A DNA stretch of 27,665 nt from JBDUDR01 sp040002845 (GTDB lineage: Bacteria; Actinomycetota; Actinomycetes; Propionibacteriales; Nocardioidaceae): positions 1 through 27,665 of the forward strand of contig JBDUDR010000021.1 of the NCBI GenBank assembly GCA_040002845.1. Reading direction: 5' to 3'. Both the position numbers and the translations under genes were made by a program. The notes under the pieces are model-generated. The model searched no databases. It worked only from the letters and a program-made list of their open reading frames with translations, and had not been told where the DNA came from. This document shows, in pieces, positions 8,163 through 16,242 of the stretch. Position 1 is the first letter of the stretch, and each line of letters starts with the position of its first letter.

Positions 8163-8230
8163 TAACCCACCGCCAAGATTCGTGTTTGGGAGCGCCGACT
8201 ATGCGACCCGAGCCAGGGCAAGGTTGAGGC

Positions 8231-9415
8231 GTGCTTGTTATCGTTGCGCCGGGTCAAGGTGCCCAGACTCCCGGCTTCCTCAGCCCATGGCTGGAGGACC
8301 CCGCCTTCGCCGAACGCCTCAACTGGTTGAGCGCGGTCTGCGGACTCGACCTGGCGCACTTCGGCAGTGCGGCAGATGCCGAAACCATCACAGACACGGC
8401 CATCGCGCAACCGTTGATCGTCGCCTCCGGCCTGTTGGCCGCGCTGGCGCTTTTCCCACACCCGGCCGACGCCTTCGGCAAGGTCGGTGCAGCGGCGGGT
8501 CACAGCGTCGGAGAGATCTCCGCCGCCGCTGGGGTTGGCGTGATGAGTGCCGAGCAGGCGATGGTTTTCGTCCGCGAGCGGGGCAAGGCCATGGCCGACG
8601 CGGCGAAGCGCAGGTCGACGGGCATGACGGCGGTACTCGGCGGGGACCGCGACCACGTGCTCGCGAGGCTCGCGGAGCACGGCTTGATCCCCGCGAACGA
8701 CAATGGTGCGGGTCAGATCGTGGCCGCCGGAACCACGGAGCAGCTCTCAGCACTCGGCGAGGACCCGCCCGAGAAGACGCGGCTCATCCCGCTATCCGTC
8801 GCGGGCGCGTTCCACACCGAACACATGCTGCCCGCAGTCGAGACCCTCGACCGGTACGCCCGGGCGATCTCGACCCACGACCCGCGCACTCGGCTGCTGA
8901 GCAACCGCGATGGTCAAGTCGTCCATAGCGGACCTGACGTGATGGCTCGCCTGGTCCGCCAGGTAAGCCATCCAGTGCGCTGGGATCTTTGCATGCAGTC
9001 AATGCTGGACATGGGCGTGACGGGGTTCATGGAGGTTCCCCCGGCGGGAACGCTGACCGGCATCGCCCGGCGCGCGATGAAAGGGGTCGCAACGTTCGCG
9101 CTCAAGACTCCGGACCAGCTCGACGATGCCCGAGCCTTCGCTGATGAGCACGGAAGCGCCTCCATGCTCGACTCCTCTCCCACCTGGCGGATGCTGGTGT
9201 CACCGGCCAAAGGAACCTTCGTCAAGACCGGTTCGTACGCCATCGGTGACTCACTGCCGCTCGACTCGTCGATCGGCACCGTCAAGACCCTGCGAGACGA
9301 AACCATCGTGACGGCGCCGTACGGGGGTACGGTCGTGGAGTGGCTGGTTGAGGACGGAGATCTGGTCGGCCCCGGTCAGCCGCTGATCCGCCTACACCCG
9401 GAGGTCAGCTCATGA
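8231..9415 (+). CDS. fabD: Malonyl-CoA:ACP transacylase FabD with C-terminal biotinyl/lipoyl-like domain
   Basis: Transfers malonate from CoA to ACP. Residues 1-300 are a complete transacylase: GQGAQ (8-12), nucleophile Ser92 in GHSVGE, Arg117, and catalytic His195 in AGAFH. The GTG start at 8231 has AAGG 7 bases upstream and gives the Streptomyces-like N-terminus MLVIVAPGQGAQTPGFL. Ordinary FabD ends near residue 310; this one runs to 394. Residues about 318-390 look like a biotin-carboxyl-carrier/lipoyl barrel: LVSPAKGTF, then TAPYGGTVVEWLVEDGD and GQPLIRL. Aligned to the BCCP EAMKM motif this protein reads KTLRD, so Arg355 sits where the biotinylated lysine should be. The domain is therefore probably not a swinging arm and may bind a partner. 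The stop overlaps the fabH start (ATGA). Confidence 0.95.
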   Translation: MLVIVAPGQGAQTPGFLSPWLEDPAFAERLNWLSAVCGLDLAHFGSAADAETITDTAIAQPLIVASGLLAALALFPHPADAFGKVGAAAGHSVGEISAAAGVGVMSAEQAMVFVRERGKAMADAAKRRSTGMTAVLGGDRDHVLARLAEHGLIPANDNGAGQIVAAGTTEQLSALGEDPPEKTRLIPLSVAGAFHTEHMLPAVETLDRYARAISTHDPRTRLLSNRDGQVVHSGPDVMARLVRQVSHPVRWDLCMQSMLDMGVTGFMEVPPAGTLTGIARRAMKGVATFALKTPDQLDDARAFADEHGSASMLDSSPTWRMLVSPAKGTFVKTGSYAIGDSLPLDSSIGTVKTLRDETIVTAPYGGTVVEWLVEDGDLVGPGQPLIRLHPEVSS

Positions 9416-10413
9416 CGCCGATAAGGGACTCGACAGGCGCACCACACGCCAGGCTTCTGGGCGTCGGCGGTTACCGGCCGTCTCGGGTCATCTCGAACGA
9501 CGACATCTGCCAGTTGATCGACTCCACCGACGAGTGGATCCAGACGCGCTCCGGCATCGTCAACCGCCGCTGGGCCGACGACCATGAGACCGTGCAGATG
9601 ATGGGGGTGGCAGCCGCACGCGCCGCACTTGAGCACTCCAACATCGCGCCCGAGGAGGTGGGCTGCGTCATCGTCGCCACCGTCTCACATCTCCTGCAGA
9701 CTCCTGCCGTCGCGCCGCTGATCGCCGAGGAGCTCGGCACCAACAAGGCAGCTGCGTTCGACATCTCCGCAGCCTGCGCAGGGTTCTGCCACGGCGTTGC
9801 CCTGGGCGCCGACATGGTTCGTGCGGGGAGCGCGAAGTACGTCATCGCGATTGGTGTCGAGCGGTTGTCGGACCTTACCGACCGTACCGACCGGTCCACT
9901 GCTTTCATCTTCGCCGACGGCGCCGGTGCCGGGATCGTCGGACCCAGCGACGTGCCCGGCATCGGGCCAGTCGTCTGGGGCTCCGACGGCGCGCAGTTCG
10001 ACCTGATCCGGCAGAAGGAGACCTGGGGGGATGCCTTCGCCGCCGAGGATCTCACCTGGCCGCACCTGCGGATGGAGGGCAACCCGGTCTTTCGGTGGGC
10101 GTCGTTCGAGATGGCCAAGATAGGTGCGCAGGCACTCGAGGCCGCCGGTGTCACGGTTGACGAGCTGGACGCCTTCATCCCTCATCAGGCAAACATGCGC
10201 ATCACCGATGCCATGGCCCGCGCCTTGAAGATCCCCGCACACGTCGTGATCGCCCGCGACATCGCGCAGCAGGGCAACACCTCTGCAGCCTCGGTGCCAC
10301 TGGCGATGGAGCGGATGATCGCCGACGGCGAGATCAGCAGCGGCGACACCGCCTTGCTGATCGCCTTCGGAGCCGGTTTGACCTACGCCGCCCAGGTCGT
10401 CACCGTGCCATGA
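9412..10413 (+). CDS. fabH: Beta-ketoacyl-ACP synthase III FabH
   Basis: Starts fatty acid synthesis by condensing an acyl-CoA primer with malonyl-ACP. The 333-residue protein has the Cys-His-Asn triad: Cys122 in SAACAGF, His258 in IPHQANMRI and Asn289 in QQGNTSAAS. The glycine-rich end AFGAGLTYAAQVV (318-330) is complete. Its ATG overlaps the fabD stop codon by 4 bp, indicating translational coupling. Actinobacterial FabH often takes branched primers, but primer choice cannot be read here. Confidence 0.97.
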   Translation: MTPIRDSTGAPHARLLGVGGYRPSRVISNDDICQLIDSTDEWIQTRSGIVNRRWADDHETVQMMGVAAARAALEHSNIAPEEVGCVIVATVSHLLQTPAVAPLIAEELGTNKAAAFDISAACAGFCHGVALGADMVRAGSAKYVIAIGVERLSDLTDRTDRSTAFIFADGAGAGIVGPSDVPGIGPVVWGSDGAQFDLIRQKETWGDAFAAEDLTWPHLRMEGNPVFRWASFEMAKIGAQALEAAGVTVDELDAFIPHQANMRITDAMARALKIPAHVVIARDIAQQGNTSAASVPLAMERMIADGEISSGDTALLIAFGAGLTYAAQVVTVP

Positions 10414-10494
10414 CCCCAGATGTCCGCGTCTCGGCGCGGCGGTCCACCCGGACACTCAACCACCCCCACGAGAGAACTTAAGGAGTGCCACCAC

Positions 10495-10737
10495 ATGGCC
10501 ACCACGGAGGAGATCCGCACCGGACTCGCAGAGATCGTCAACGAAGTCGCCGGCATCCCTGCTGACGACGTCCAGCTCGACAAGTCCTTCACCAACGATC
10601 TCGACGTCGACTCGCTGTCAATGGTTGAGGTGGTGGTCGCCGCAGAGGAGACCTTCGGCGTCAAGATTCCCGATGACGAGGTCAAGAACCTGCAGACCGT
10701 CGGTGACGCGGTTGCATTCATCGAACGGTCCCAGTAA
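10495..10737 (+). CDS. acpP: Acyl carrier protein
   Basis: The 80-residue carrier of growing acyl chains. Ser40 in the motif DVDSLSMVE (37-45) is the 4'-phosphopantetheine site. The ATG at 10495 has AAGGAG 9 bases upstream (10480-10485), the strongest ribosome binding site in the operon, fitting an abundant protein. The open frame continues upstream to 10420 but that part lies before the ribosome binding site and is not ACP-like. It sits between fabH (81 bp gap) and fabF (69 bp gap). Confidence 0.97.
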   Translation: MATTEEIRTGLAEIVNEVAGIPADDVQLDKSFTNDLDVDSLSMVEVVVAAEETFGVKIPDDEVKNLQTVGDAVAFIERSQ

Positions 10738-10806
10738 CCCTGGGGCCGGCACAAAGCCACAGCAACGGCGTGTGATCAGCGCGATACGGACGAGGTGAGC
10801 TAACCG

Positions 10807-12045
10807 ATGACCACTACTCGTGTTGTCGTGACTGGACTTGGTGCGACGACCCCACTCGGCGGCGACGTGCCCACGACCTGGGATGCCATGCTCGCCGGTC
10901 AATCCGGTGTCAAGACCCTGACCGAGGACTGGGCCGAGCAGCTGCCAGTCAGGATCGCTGCCCGGGTCGCCGTCGAGCCGCTCGAGGTACTCGAACGCAT
11001 GAAGGCCAGACGGCTGGACCGGTCCGGGCAGTTTGCGCTCATCGCCGCACTCGAGGCCTGGCAAGACGCTGGCCTGGCCGACGCGGAGGTTGATCCGCAG
11101 CGGCTCGCCGTTGCGATCGCCTCCGGTATCGGGGGGGTCACGACCCTGCTGGCCAACTACGACGCACTCGTCGAGAAGGGCCCTCGGCGGGTGTCACCGC
11201 TCGCCATCCCCATGTTGATGCCGAACAGTCCTGCAGCCAACGTCGGGCTTGCCCTCGGCGCCAAGGGAGGTGTTCACACGCCGGTGTCCGCCTGTGCCTC
11301 CGGCAACGAGGCGATTGCTCATGGCATCGATCTGATCCGGCTGGATCGGGCAGATGTTGTGGTGGTGGGCGGCACTGAGGCCGCCGTGCACGCGCTGCCG
11401 CTCGCGGCCTTCTCCCAGATGATGGCGCTCTCGAAGCGCAACGACGACCCGCCGGCGGCTTCCCGTCCCTGGGATGTGGCCCGCGACGGCTTCGTTCTCG
11501 GCGAGGGCAGCGGCGTGCTCGTCATCGAGTCCGAGTCGCACGCGGCGGCTCGTGGTGCGCAGATCTATGCGGAGGTGGCGGGGGCCGGCATCACAGCGGA
11601 CTCTCACGACATCGCACAGCCCGACCCGACTGGTGTCGGCGCCACCCGGGCCATGACAATGGCCCTCGCCGAGGGCGGTCTCGAGGCCGGGGACGTCAGG
11701 CACATCAACGCTCATGCGACATCCACTCCGCAAGGCGACGTCGCAGAGGCTGAGGCGATCCGGCAGGCACTCGGACCCGCCACGGACGGGGTGATCGTCA
11801 CCTCCACCAAGTCCATGACCGGGCACCTGTTGGGAGCCGCAGGTGCACTGGAGTCCATTGCGACCATCCTCGCGCTCAAGCATCGCACCGTGCCGGCGAC
11901 CATCAACGTGGACGAGCTCGACCCAGAGGTACAGCTCGATGTCGCCACCAAACAGCGCGACTTGGCCCAAGGCGACATCGCGGCGCTCAACAACTCCTTC
12001 GGCTTCGGTGGGCACAACGTCGCCATCGCCTTCCGCAGCGCGTGA
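10807..12045 (+). CDS. fabF: Beta-ketoacyl-ACP synthase II FabF
   Basis: The elongating condensing enzyme of type II fatty acid synthesis, 412 residues. The Cys-His-His triad is complete: Cys163 in VSACASGNEA, His303 in NAHATSTPQGD and His340 in KSMTGHLLGAAG. The C-terminal NNSFGFGGHNVAIAFR (395-410) is typical. GAGGTGAG lies ahead of the ATG. It corresponds to Streptomyces FabF and to mycobacterial KasA/KasB, but there is only one copy here, so there is no sign of a mycolic acid system. Confidence 0.96.
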   Translation: MTTTRVVVTGLGATTPLGGDVPTTWDAMLAGQSGVKTLTEDWAEQLPVRIAARVAVEPLEVLERMKARRLDRSGQFALIAALEAWQDAGLADAEVDPQRLAVAIASGIGGVTTLLANYDALVEKGPRRVSPLAIPMLMPNSPAANVGLALGAKGGVHTPVSACASGNEAIAHGIDLIRLDRADVVVVGGTEAAVHALPLAAFSQMMALSKRNDDPPAASRPWDVARDGFVLGEGSGVLVIESESHAAARGAQIYAEVAGAGITADSHDIAQPDPTGVGATRAMTMALAEGGLEAGDVRHINAHATSTPQGDVAEAEAIRQALGPATDGVIVTSTKSMTGHLLGAAGALESIATILALKHRTVPATINVDELDPEVQLDVATKQRDLAQGDIAALNNSFGFGGHNVAIAFRSA

Positions 12046-12082
12046 CCCGCGTACGGTCGTATCCACGAACAGGACGAACGCG

Positions 12083-13555
12083 ATGACAGCTACCCAGCAG
12101 GACCCTGCCCCCCAGACGCCGGCCAAACCGGCCAAGCTGCCACGAGAACAGGACCCCCGCAACCCGAGCAAGCGGCTCGCGGCGTTTTTCGATCCCGGCT
12201 CGCTGGATCTGATCACCGAGGACGACGACAGCGGCATGCTCGCCGCGGTCGGCACTGTGGAGGGCAATCACACGGTCGCCTTCTGCTCTGACGCCACCAT
12301 CATGGGTGGGGCCATGGGCGATCAGGGCTGCAAGGTGGTGGTCCGGGCGTACGAGCGCGCGATGTCCGACCAGGCACCGATCGTCGGTCTGTGGCACTCC
12401 GGCGGGGCACGGCTCGCCGAAGGCGTACTGTCCTTGCACGCGGTCGGCGAGATCTTCCACGCGATGACACACGCCTCCGGCAAGATCCCACAGATCTCCG
12501 TCGTGCTCGGGCCAGCCGCTGGTGGCGCGGCCTATGGTCCGGCGCTGACCGACGTCGTCATCCTCGGCCCGGAGGGACGGATATTCGTCACCGGCCCCGA
12601 CGTCGTCCGGTCCGTCACCGGGGAAGACGTCGACATGCTTCGGCTCGGTGGTCCCGAACCGCACGGCCGTCGCTCCGGAGTTGTCCACGTGCTCACCCGG
12701 TCCGAGGAGCATGCCATCGGCGAGGCTCGCCGCCTGGCGGGGTTGCTCGGGGGACAAGGCCGGCTCGATGTGGCCGCAGTCGTGGACGTCGACCTGGCCG
12801 CGTCACTGCCCGAGTCACCCAAGCGCGCATACGACGTGCACCCGCTGATCGGGGCCATGCTCGACGAGGGTACGGCTCTGGAGCTGCACACGCGTTGGGC
12901 CCCGAACATCACCACGACACTCGGCCGGTTCGGAGGTCGCACCGTCGGGGTGATCGCGAACAACCCATTGCGGCTCGGCGGCTGCCTCGACTCCTCATCG
13001 GCGGAGAAGGCGGCCCGCTTCGTCCGCATGTGCGACGCGTTCGGCGTACCGCTGATCGTGGTCGTCGACGTACCTGGATATCTGCCCGGAGTCGGCCAAG
13101 AGTGGGACGGCGTCGTTCGCCGCGGGGCGAAGCTCTTGCACGCCTTCGCGGAAGCGGTGGTCCCGCGGGTCACGCTGGTGACCCGTAAGGCTTATGGCGG
13201 TGCCTACATCGCGATGAACTCACGCGCATTAGGTGCCACCCGCGTGTTCGCGTGGCCGGGCGCGGAGGTCGCCGTGATGGGTGCGATCGCCGCCATCCGG
13301 ATACTGCATCGGCGCAAACTCGCGTCGGTGGCAGCTGATGTACGCCCCCGAGTCGAGATGGAGCTCGCCGAGGAGCACGAGCGAATCGCGGGCGGGGTCG
13401 ACAAAGCAGTGGAGATCGGCGTGGTGGACGAGGTCGTCGAGCCTGATCGCTCACGATCAGCCATCGCCAAGGCGATCGCCGCGGCCATCGAGAATGCGAT
13501 CGACGGGAAGACTGACGGTGGTGTCCGGGGGCAGCACGGGAACATCCCCCTCTGA
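12083..13555 (+). CDS. accD: Acyl-CoA carboxylase beta subunit (AccD6-type carboxyltransferase)
   Basis: Carboxyltransferase subunit, 490 residues, that moves CO2 from biotin to an acyl-CoA to make malonyl-CoA for the fab genes. Two crotonase-like halves are visible: oxyanion-hole regions HSGGARLAEG (105-114) and GPAAGGAAYGPA (143-154), and DVPGYLPGVGQE (329-340) with AYGGAYIAMNSRALGA (370-385). The C-terminal HGNIPL is typical. Ile376 stands where propionyl-CoA carboxylases have Asp in AYDVM; Ile there is linked to acceptance of acetyl-CoA, as in AccD6. The ATG at 12083 is chosen because the alanine/proline-rich start MTATQQDPAP leads into the conserved domain; sequence upstream in frame overlaps fabF. 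No biotin carboxylase or epsilon subunit is nearby, so those partners must be encoded elsewhere. Confidence 0.94.
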   Translation: MTATQQDPAPQTPAKPAKLPREQDPRNPSKRLAAFFDPGSLDLITEDDDSGMLAAVGTVEGNHTVAFCSDATIMGGAMGDQGCKVVVRAYERAMSDQAPIVGLWHSGGARLAEGVLSLHAVGEIFHAMTHASGKIPQISVVLGPAAGGAAYGPALTDVVILGPEGRIFVTGPDVVRSVTGEDVDMLRLGGPEPHGRRSGVVHVLTRSEEHAIGEARRLAGLLGGQGRLDVAAVVDVDLAASLPESPKRAYDVHPLIGAMLDEGTALELHTRWAPNITTTLGRFGGRTVGVIANNPLRLGGCLDSSSAEKAARFVRMCDAFGVPLIVVVDVPGYLPGVGQEWDGVVRRGAKLLHAFAEAVVPRVTLVTRKAYGGAYIAMNSRALGATRVFAWPGAEVAVMGAIAAIRILHRRKLASVAADVRPRVEMELAEEHERIAGGVDKAVEIGVVDEVVEPDRSRSAIAKAIAAAIENAIDGKTDGGVRGQHGNIPL

Positions 13556-13650
13556 CCTGCCCGCTGCCCGCGACATAAGTGTCGGATCGCGCGGAATAAC
13601 TGTCGGATCGCGCAGAATAAGTGTCGGATCGCGGAGAAGCAGCGGGCGGG
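13556..13650 (+). repeat. Array of three 21-bp repeats after accD, bracketed by an inverted repeat
   Basis: AAGTGTCGGATCG (13577-13589), AACTGTCGGATCG (13598-13610) and AAGTGTCGGATCG (13619-13631) recur exactly every 21 bp. This is the reverse complement of the array after aceE. The array is bracketed by CCTGCCCGCTGC (13556-13567) and GCAGCGGGCGGG (13639-13650), which can pair as 12 bp with one G-U, giving a stem with a 71-nt loop holding all three units. The left arm begins directly after the accD stop. It lies between convergent accD and DUF3145. Confidence 0.8.
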
Positions 13651-13652
13651 TC

Positions 13653-14159
13653 CTAGACCACTTGGTGGAGCCAGCGAACAGGTGCACCCTCGCCCGCGTA
13701 GCGAAACGGCTCGAGCTCGTCGTCCCAGGCCTTCCCGAGCAGCTGATCGAGCTCCAGCTCCAGAGTCGTCTCGCCCAGGGCGGCCTTGACGACGGCTGCC
13801 TTGAGCCGGTCCTCGGGGATCAAGATGTCACCATGCGGGCCCATGACCGAATGGAAGATCCCGAGCTGCGGCGTGTAGGCGTACCGCGCTCCTTCGTTGC
13901 CCGGGCTCGGTTCCTCGGTCACGTCGAACCGCAGATGGGTCCAACCCCGCAGGCTGGAGGCGAACTTGCCTGCGGTGCCGACCTCACCCTGCCAGCTGAA
14001 CTCGGCTCGATAGCAACCGGCGGCGGCCGGTTGCGGGATCCATGAGAAGCCGACGGGCGCGCCAAGGACACCCCCGACAGCCCACTCGACATGGGGGCAC
14101 AACGCTGACGGCGACGAGTGCACGAACAACACGCCCCGCGTCGTTGACTGACTGGTCAC
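13653..14159 (-). CDS. DUF3145 family protein
   Basis: A 168-residue cytosolic protein of a family found beside the fatty acid synthase cluster in many actinobacteria; its function is not known to me. Recognisable parts are RGVLFVHSSPSALCPHVEWA near the start, ATTGQ-free central beta-rich sequence with GYRAEFSWQG-like text (read here as GCYRAEFSWQG), and WDDELEPFRYAGEG near the end. The GTG at 14159 has GGAGG 5 bases upstream, which settles the start. It converges on accD and is transcribed in the same direction as, and downstream of, the MoxR operon, with a 146-bp gap that suggests its own promoter. Confidence 0.85.
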   Translation of the reverse strand: MTSQSTTRGVLFVHSSPSALCPHVEWAVGGVLGAPVGFSWIPQPAAAGCYRAEFSWQGEVGTAGKFASSLRGWTHLRFDVTEEPSPGNEGARYAYTPQLGIFHSVMGPHGDILIPEDRLKAAVVKAALGETTLELELDQLLGKAWDDELEPFRYAGEGAPVRWLHQVV

Positions 14160-14234
14160 CGGATCCTCCAGAGGCTCGAGATTTCGCCTTCCCCAGCGTT
14201 CTCGGGTCTCGCGGCTGATCAGATGACGTGCTTA

Positions 14235-14254
14235 TTGTGCCCGACAATGCACAA
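14235..14254. promoter_or_regulatory. Small inverted repeat between the VWA gene and DUF3145
   Basis: TTGTGC (14235-14240) and GCACAA (14249-14254) form a 6-bp inverted repeat with an 8-nt spacer, within a 146-bp non-coding gap. It lies about 80 bp upstream of the DUF3145 start and could be an operator or a weak hairpin ending the MoxR operon. There is no U-tract. Confidence 0.25.
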
Positions 14255-14305
14255 GACCACCAGCACCCTCACGGCTTGTCGTGCACCCCAGACTCCACAG
14301 CAGAC

Positions 14306-15262
14306 TCAGGACGAGAATCGCGACGTGAACAGCACCACCGCGATCGACGTGGCGAGGATCAGCAGCAGCGCGTACCCAGCGAATCGCGCGGTGATCTCGC
14401 GGTTCTCGGTGGTGTAGATGAACGACGACTTCAGGTCGTCGTAGATCGCCCGCAACGCGCTGGGGGATGCCGCCACAAACGCCCTGCCTCCAGACAGCTC
14501 GGAGATTCGACGTAGCTGCGCCTGGCTCACCGGCACCGGGACCTGCTGGCCCTGCGTGGTGATCACCGCGTTCTTGGTGCCCACCGCTATCGAGTAGATG
14601 GGTACGTGCTGTGCCCGCGCCTTGCGCGCTGCCTGGAACGGCGAGGAGCCGTAGGTCTTCTTCCCGTCGGAGATCAACACGATCCGGGCAGGCGCCCGGG
14701 TGTCTGGATGCTCGGGATCTGCCGGCGCCAATGCCACCGCCTTCACTGCGACCCGCAGGGCATCTCCGGTCGCGGTGTACGGGCCCAGCTGCAGCGTGTC
14801 GAGACCACGCTGGAACGCCTGCCGGTCGGTCGTCGGCGGCACGATCACGTTCGCCGTCTTGGCGTACGCGATCAGCGCGACGTTGAACTGCGAGGGCAGT
14901 TGGTCAACGAAGTCGCTAGCTGCGTGTTGGGCCGCCACCAGCCGGTTGGGCAACACGTCTTCTGCCCCCATCGATAGTGAGACATCGATGGTGACGATGA
15001 CCGTGGCCCGCTGTAGCGGCACTTTCGTCGGGCCCACCGGCTTGGCGAACGCGACGACCACTATGGCCATCGTCAGGAGAGCCAGCCCGACGGCCAGATG
15101 GCGCCCCCAGGACGGGCGTCGTGGCGCGATCCGGTCGATCAGGGCGATGTTGGTGAACCGGATGGCGTAGATGGACCGCCGACGCTGCAGGAAGATATAG
15201 ACACCCAGCAGGAGCGGCACCAACAGCAGCAGCCACAGCCGGTCGGGCGCCAGGAAGCTCAC
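14306..15262 (-). CDS. VWA-domain membrane protein (BatA-like)
   Basis: A 318-residue protein with two N-terminal membrane segments (about 8-26 and 55-73), a von Willebrand factor A domain (about 86-275) and a C-terminal membrane segment (about 294-313). The MIDAS metal site is intact: DVSLS (93-97), a Thr in the YTATGDAL region (162-169) and the Asp of ISDG (197-200). This is the layout of BatA/aerotolerance-type proteins, which act with MoxR ATPases and DUF58 proteins in what is thought to be a chaperone-like or membrane-remodelling complex. GTG start at 15262 overlaps the DUF58 stop by 4 bp. It is the last gene of the three-gene operon. Confidence 0.9.
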   Translation of the reverse strand: MSFLAPDRLWLLLLVPLLLGVYIFLQRRRSIYAIRFTNIALIDRIAPRRPSWGRHLAVGLALLTMAIVVVAFAKPVGPTKVPLQRATVIVTIDVSLSMGAEDVLPNRLVAAQHAASDFVDQLPSQFNVALIAYAKTANVIVPPTTDRQAFQRGLDTLQLGPYTATGDALRVAVKAVALAPADPEHPDTRAPARIVLISDGKKTYGSSPFQAARKARAQHVPIYSIAVGTKNAVITTQGQQVPVPVSQAQLRRISELSGGRAFVAASPSALRAIYDDLKSSFIYTTENREITARFAGYALLLILATSIAVVLFTSRFSS

Positions 15263-16242
15263 TTCGTCACGCCCTTCGGCGGCTGATGCAAGCGCTGGGC
15301 GATGCGCCGATGGGAGAGCGCGAAGCGAGCCGTATCCGCTATCCAGTCGCTGTCAGTGCGGAGCACCAGATGTGCCACGCCGGCTCTACGCAGGGCATGC
15401 CTGGTGCGTTCCCGCTGGAGCCGGGCGGCTCGGGAGTACGCCTGACGGATCGCGCGACGGCCGGTGTTGAGCTCGCGGACCTCGCCGGTCTCGGGATCGG
15501 TCAACGCCACAATCCCGACGTTCGGCAGATCGAGCTCGCGAGGGTCGATGATCTCGACCGCCAGCACCTGGTGCCGGCTGCTGAGCTGCCGCATGGGGCG
15601 CTCCCACGGCGGCGGGCTCTCCGGGTCGTCGGAGGCGTCTGTGATGTCGAGGAAATCGGACACCACGACCCGCAGTCCACGTTTGCGTTGCGCCCTCGAC
15701 GCCGACCCGATCACAGTCGTCAAGTCGGCAGCCGGCTCGCGACCGGTCGCCCGAGGCTCCGCGAGCAGGGAGCGGAGCAAACCGTACAGAGCAAGTCGAC
15801 CGGAGCGGGCCGGCCAGCGGCGTAACCGCCCGGCCCGAAGGACGTACCCGCCGAACCGGTCGCCCAACCGGAACGTCAAGAAGCCCACGGTTGCCACGGC
15901 GGCGATGGCGAGGTCACGCTTCTCCATCACGGCTGTGCCGAAGTCCATCGATGCCGACAAGTCGACCAGTGCCCAGGTCTCCAGCTCACGATCGGCGATG
16001 TCGTCGCGCACGTGCGGGACCGTGGTCCGGGCGGTTACTGCCCAGTCGATCCTGCGAACATCGTCTTCTCCCGGCAGGTACAGACGCGCCTCAGCCAGCT
16101 CGGTCCCGGGTCCCGGGAACAAGCCCATGTGTTCGCCTTGGAGATAGCCCTCCAGGCGACGCACGATCTGCAGCTCGAGTCCCCGCAACGCGCGTTCGGG
16201 CGCGAGCCGGGACAGGGGAATCTGCTCGGCCGCTTTGGTCAC
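15259..16242 (-). CDS. DUF58 domain protein
   Basis: A 327-residue soluble protein. The DUF58 signature is clear at GTELAEARLYLPGEDDVRRI (46-65) followed by DWAVTART. A VWA-like fold follows with a DxSxS metal motif in DLSAS (94-98). It starts with a GTG that overlaps the MoxR stop (GTGA) and its own stop overlaps the VWA gene start, so the three proteins are translationally coupled and likely form one complex. The DUF58 partner usually links MoxR to the VWA membrane protein; this role is family knowledge and not proven here. Confidence 0.9.
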   Translation of the reverse strand: MTKAAEQIPLSRLAPERALRGLELQIVRRLEGYLQGEHMGLFPGPGTELAEARLYLPGEDDVRRIDWAVTARTTVPHVRDDIADRELETWALVDLSASMDFGTAVMEKRDLAIAAVATVGFLTFRLGDRFGGYVLRAGRLRRWPARSGRLALYGLLRSLLAEPRATGREPAADLTTVIGSASRAQRKRGLRVVVSDFLDITDASDDPESPPPWERPMRQLSSRHQVLAVEIIDPRELDLPNVGIVALTDPETGEVRELNTGRRAIRQAYSRAARLQRERTRHALRRAGVAHLVLRTDSDWIADTARFALSHRRIAQRLHQPPKGVTK

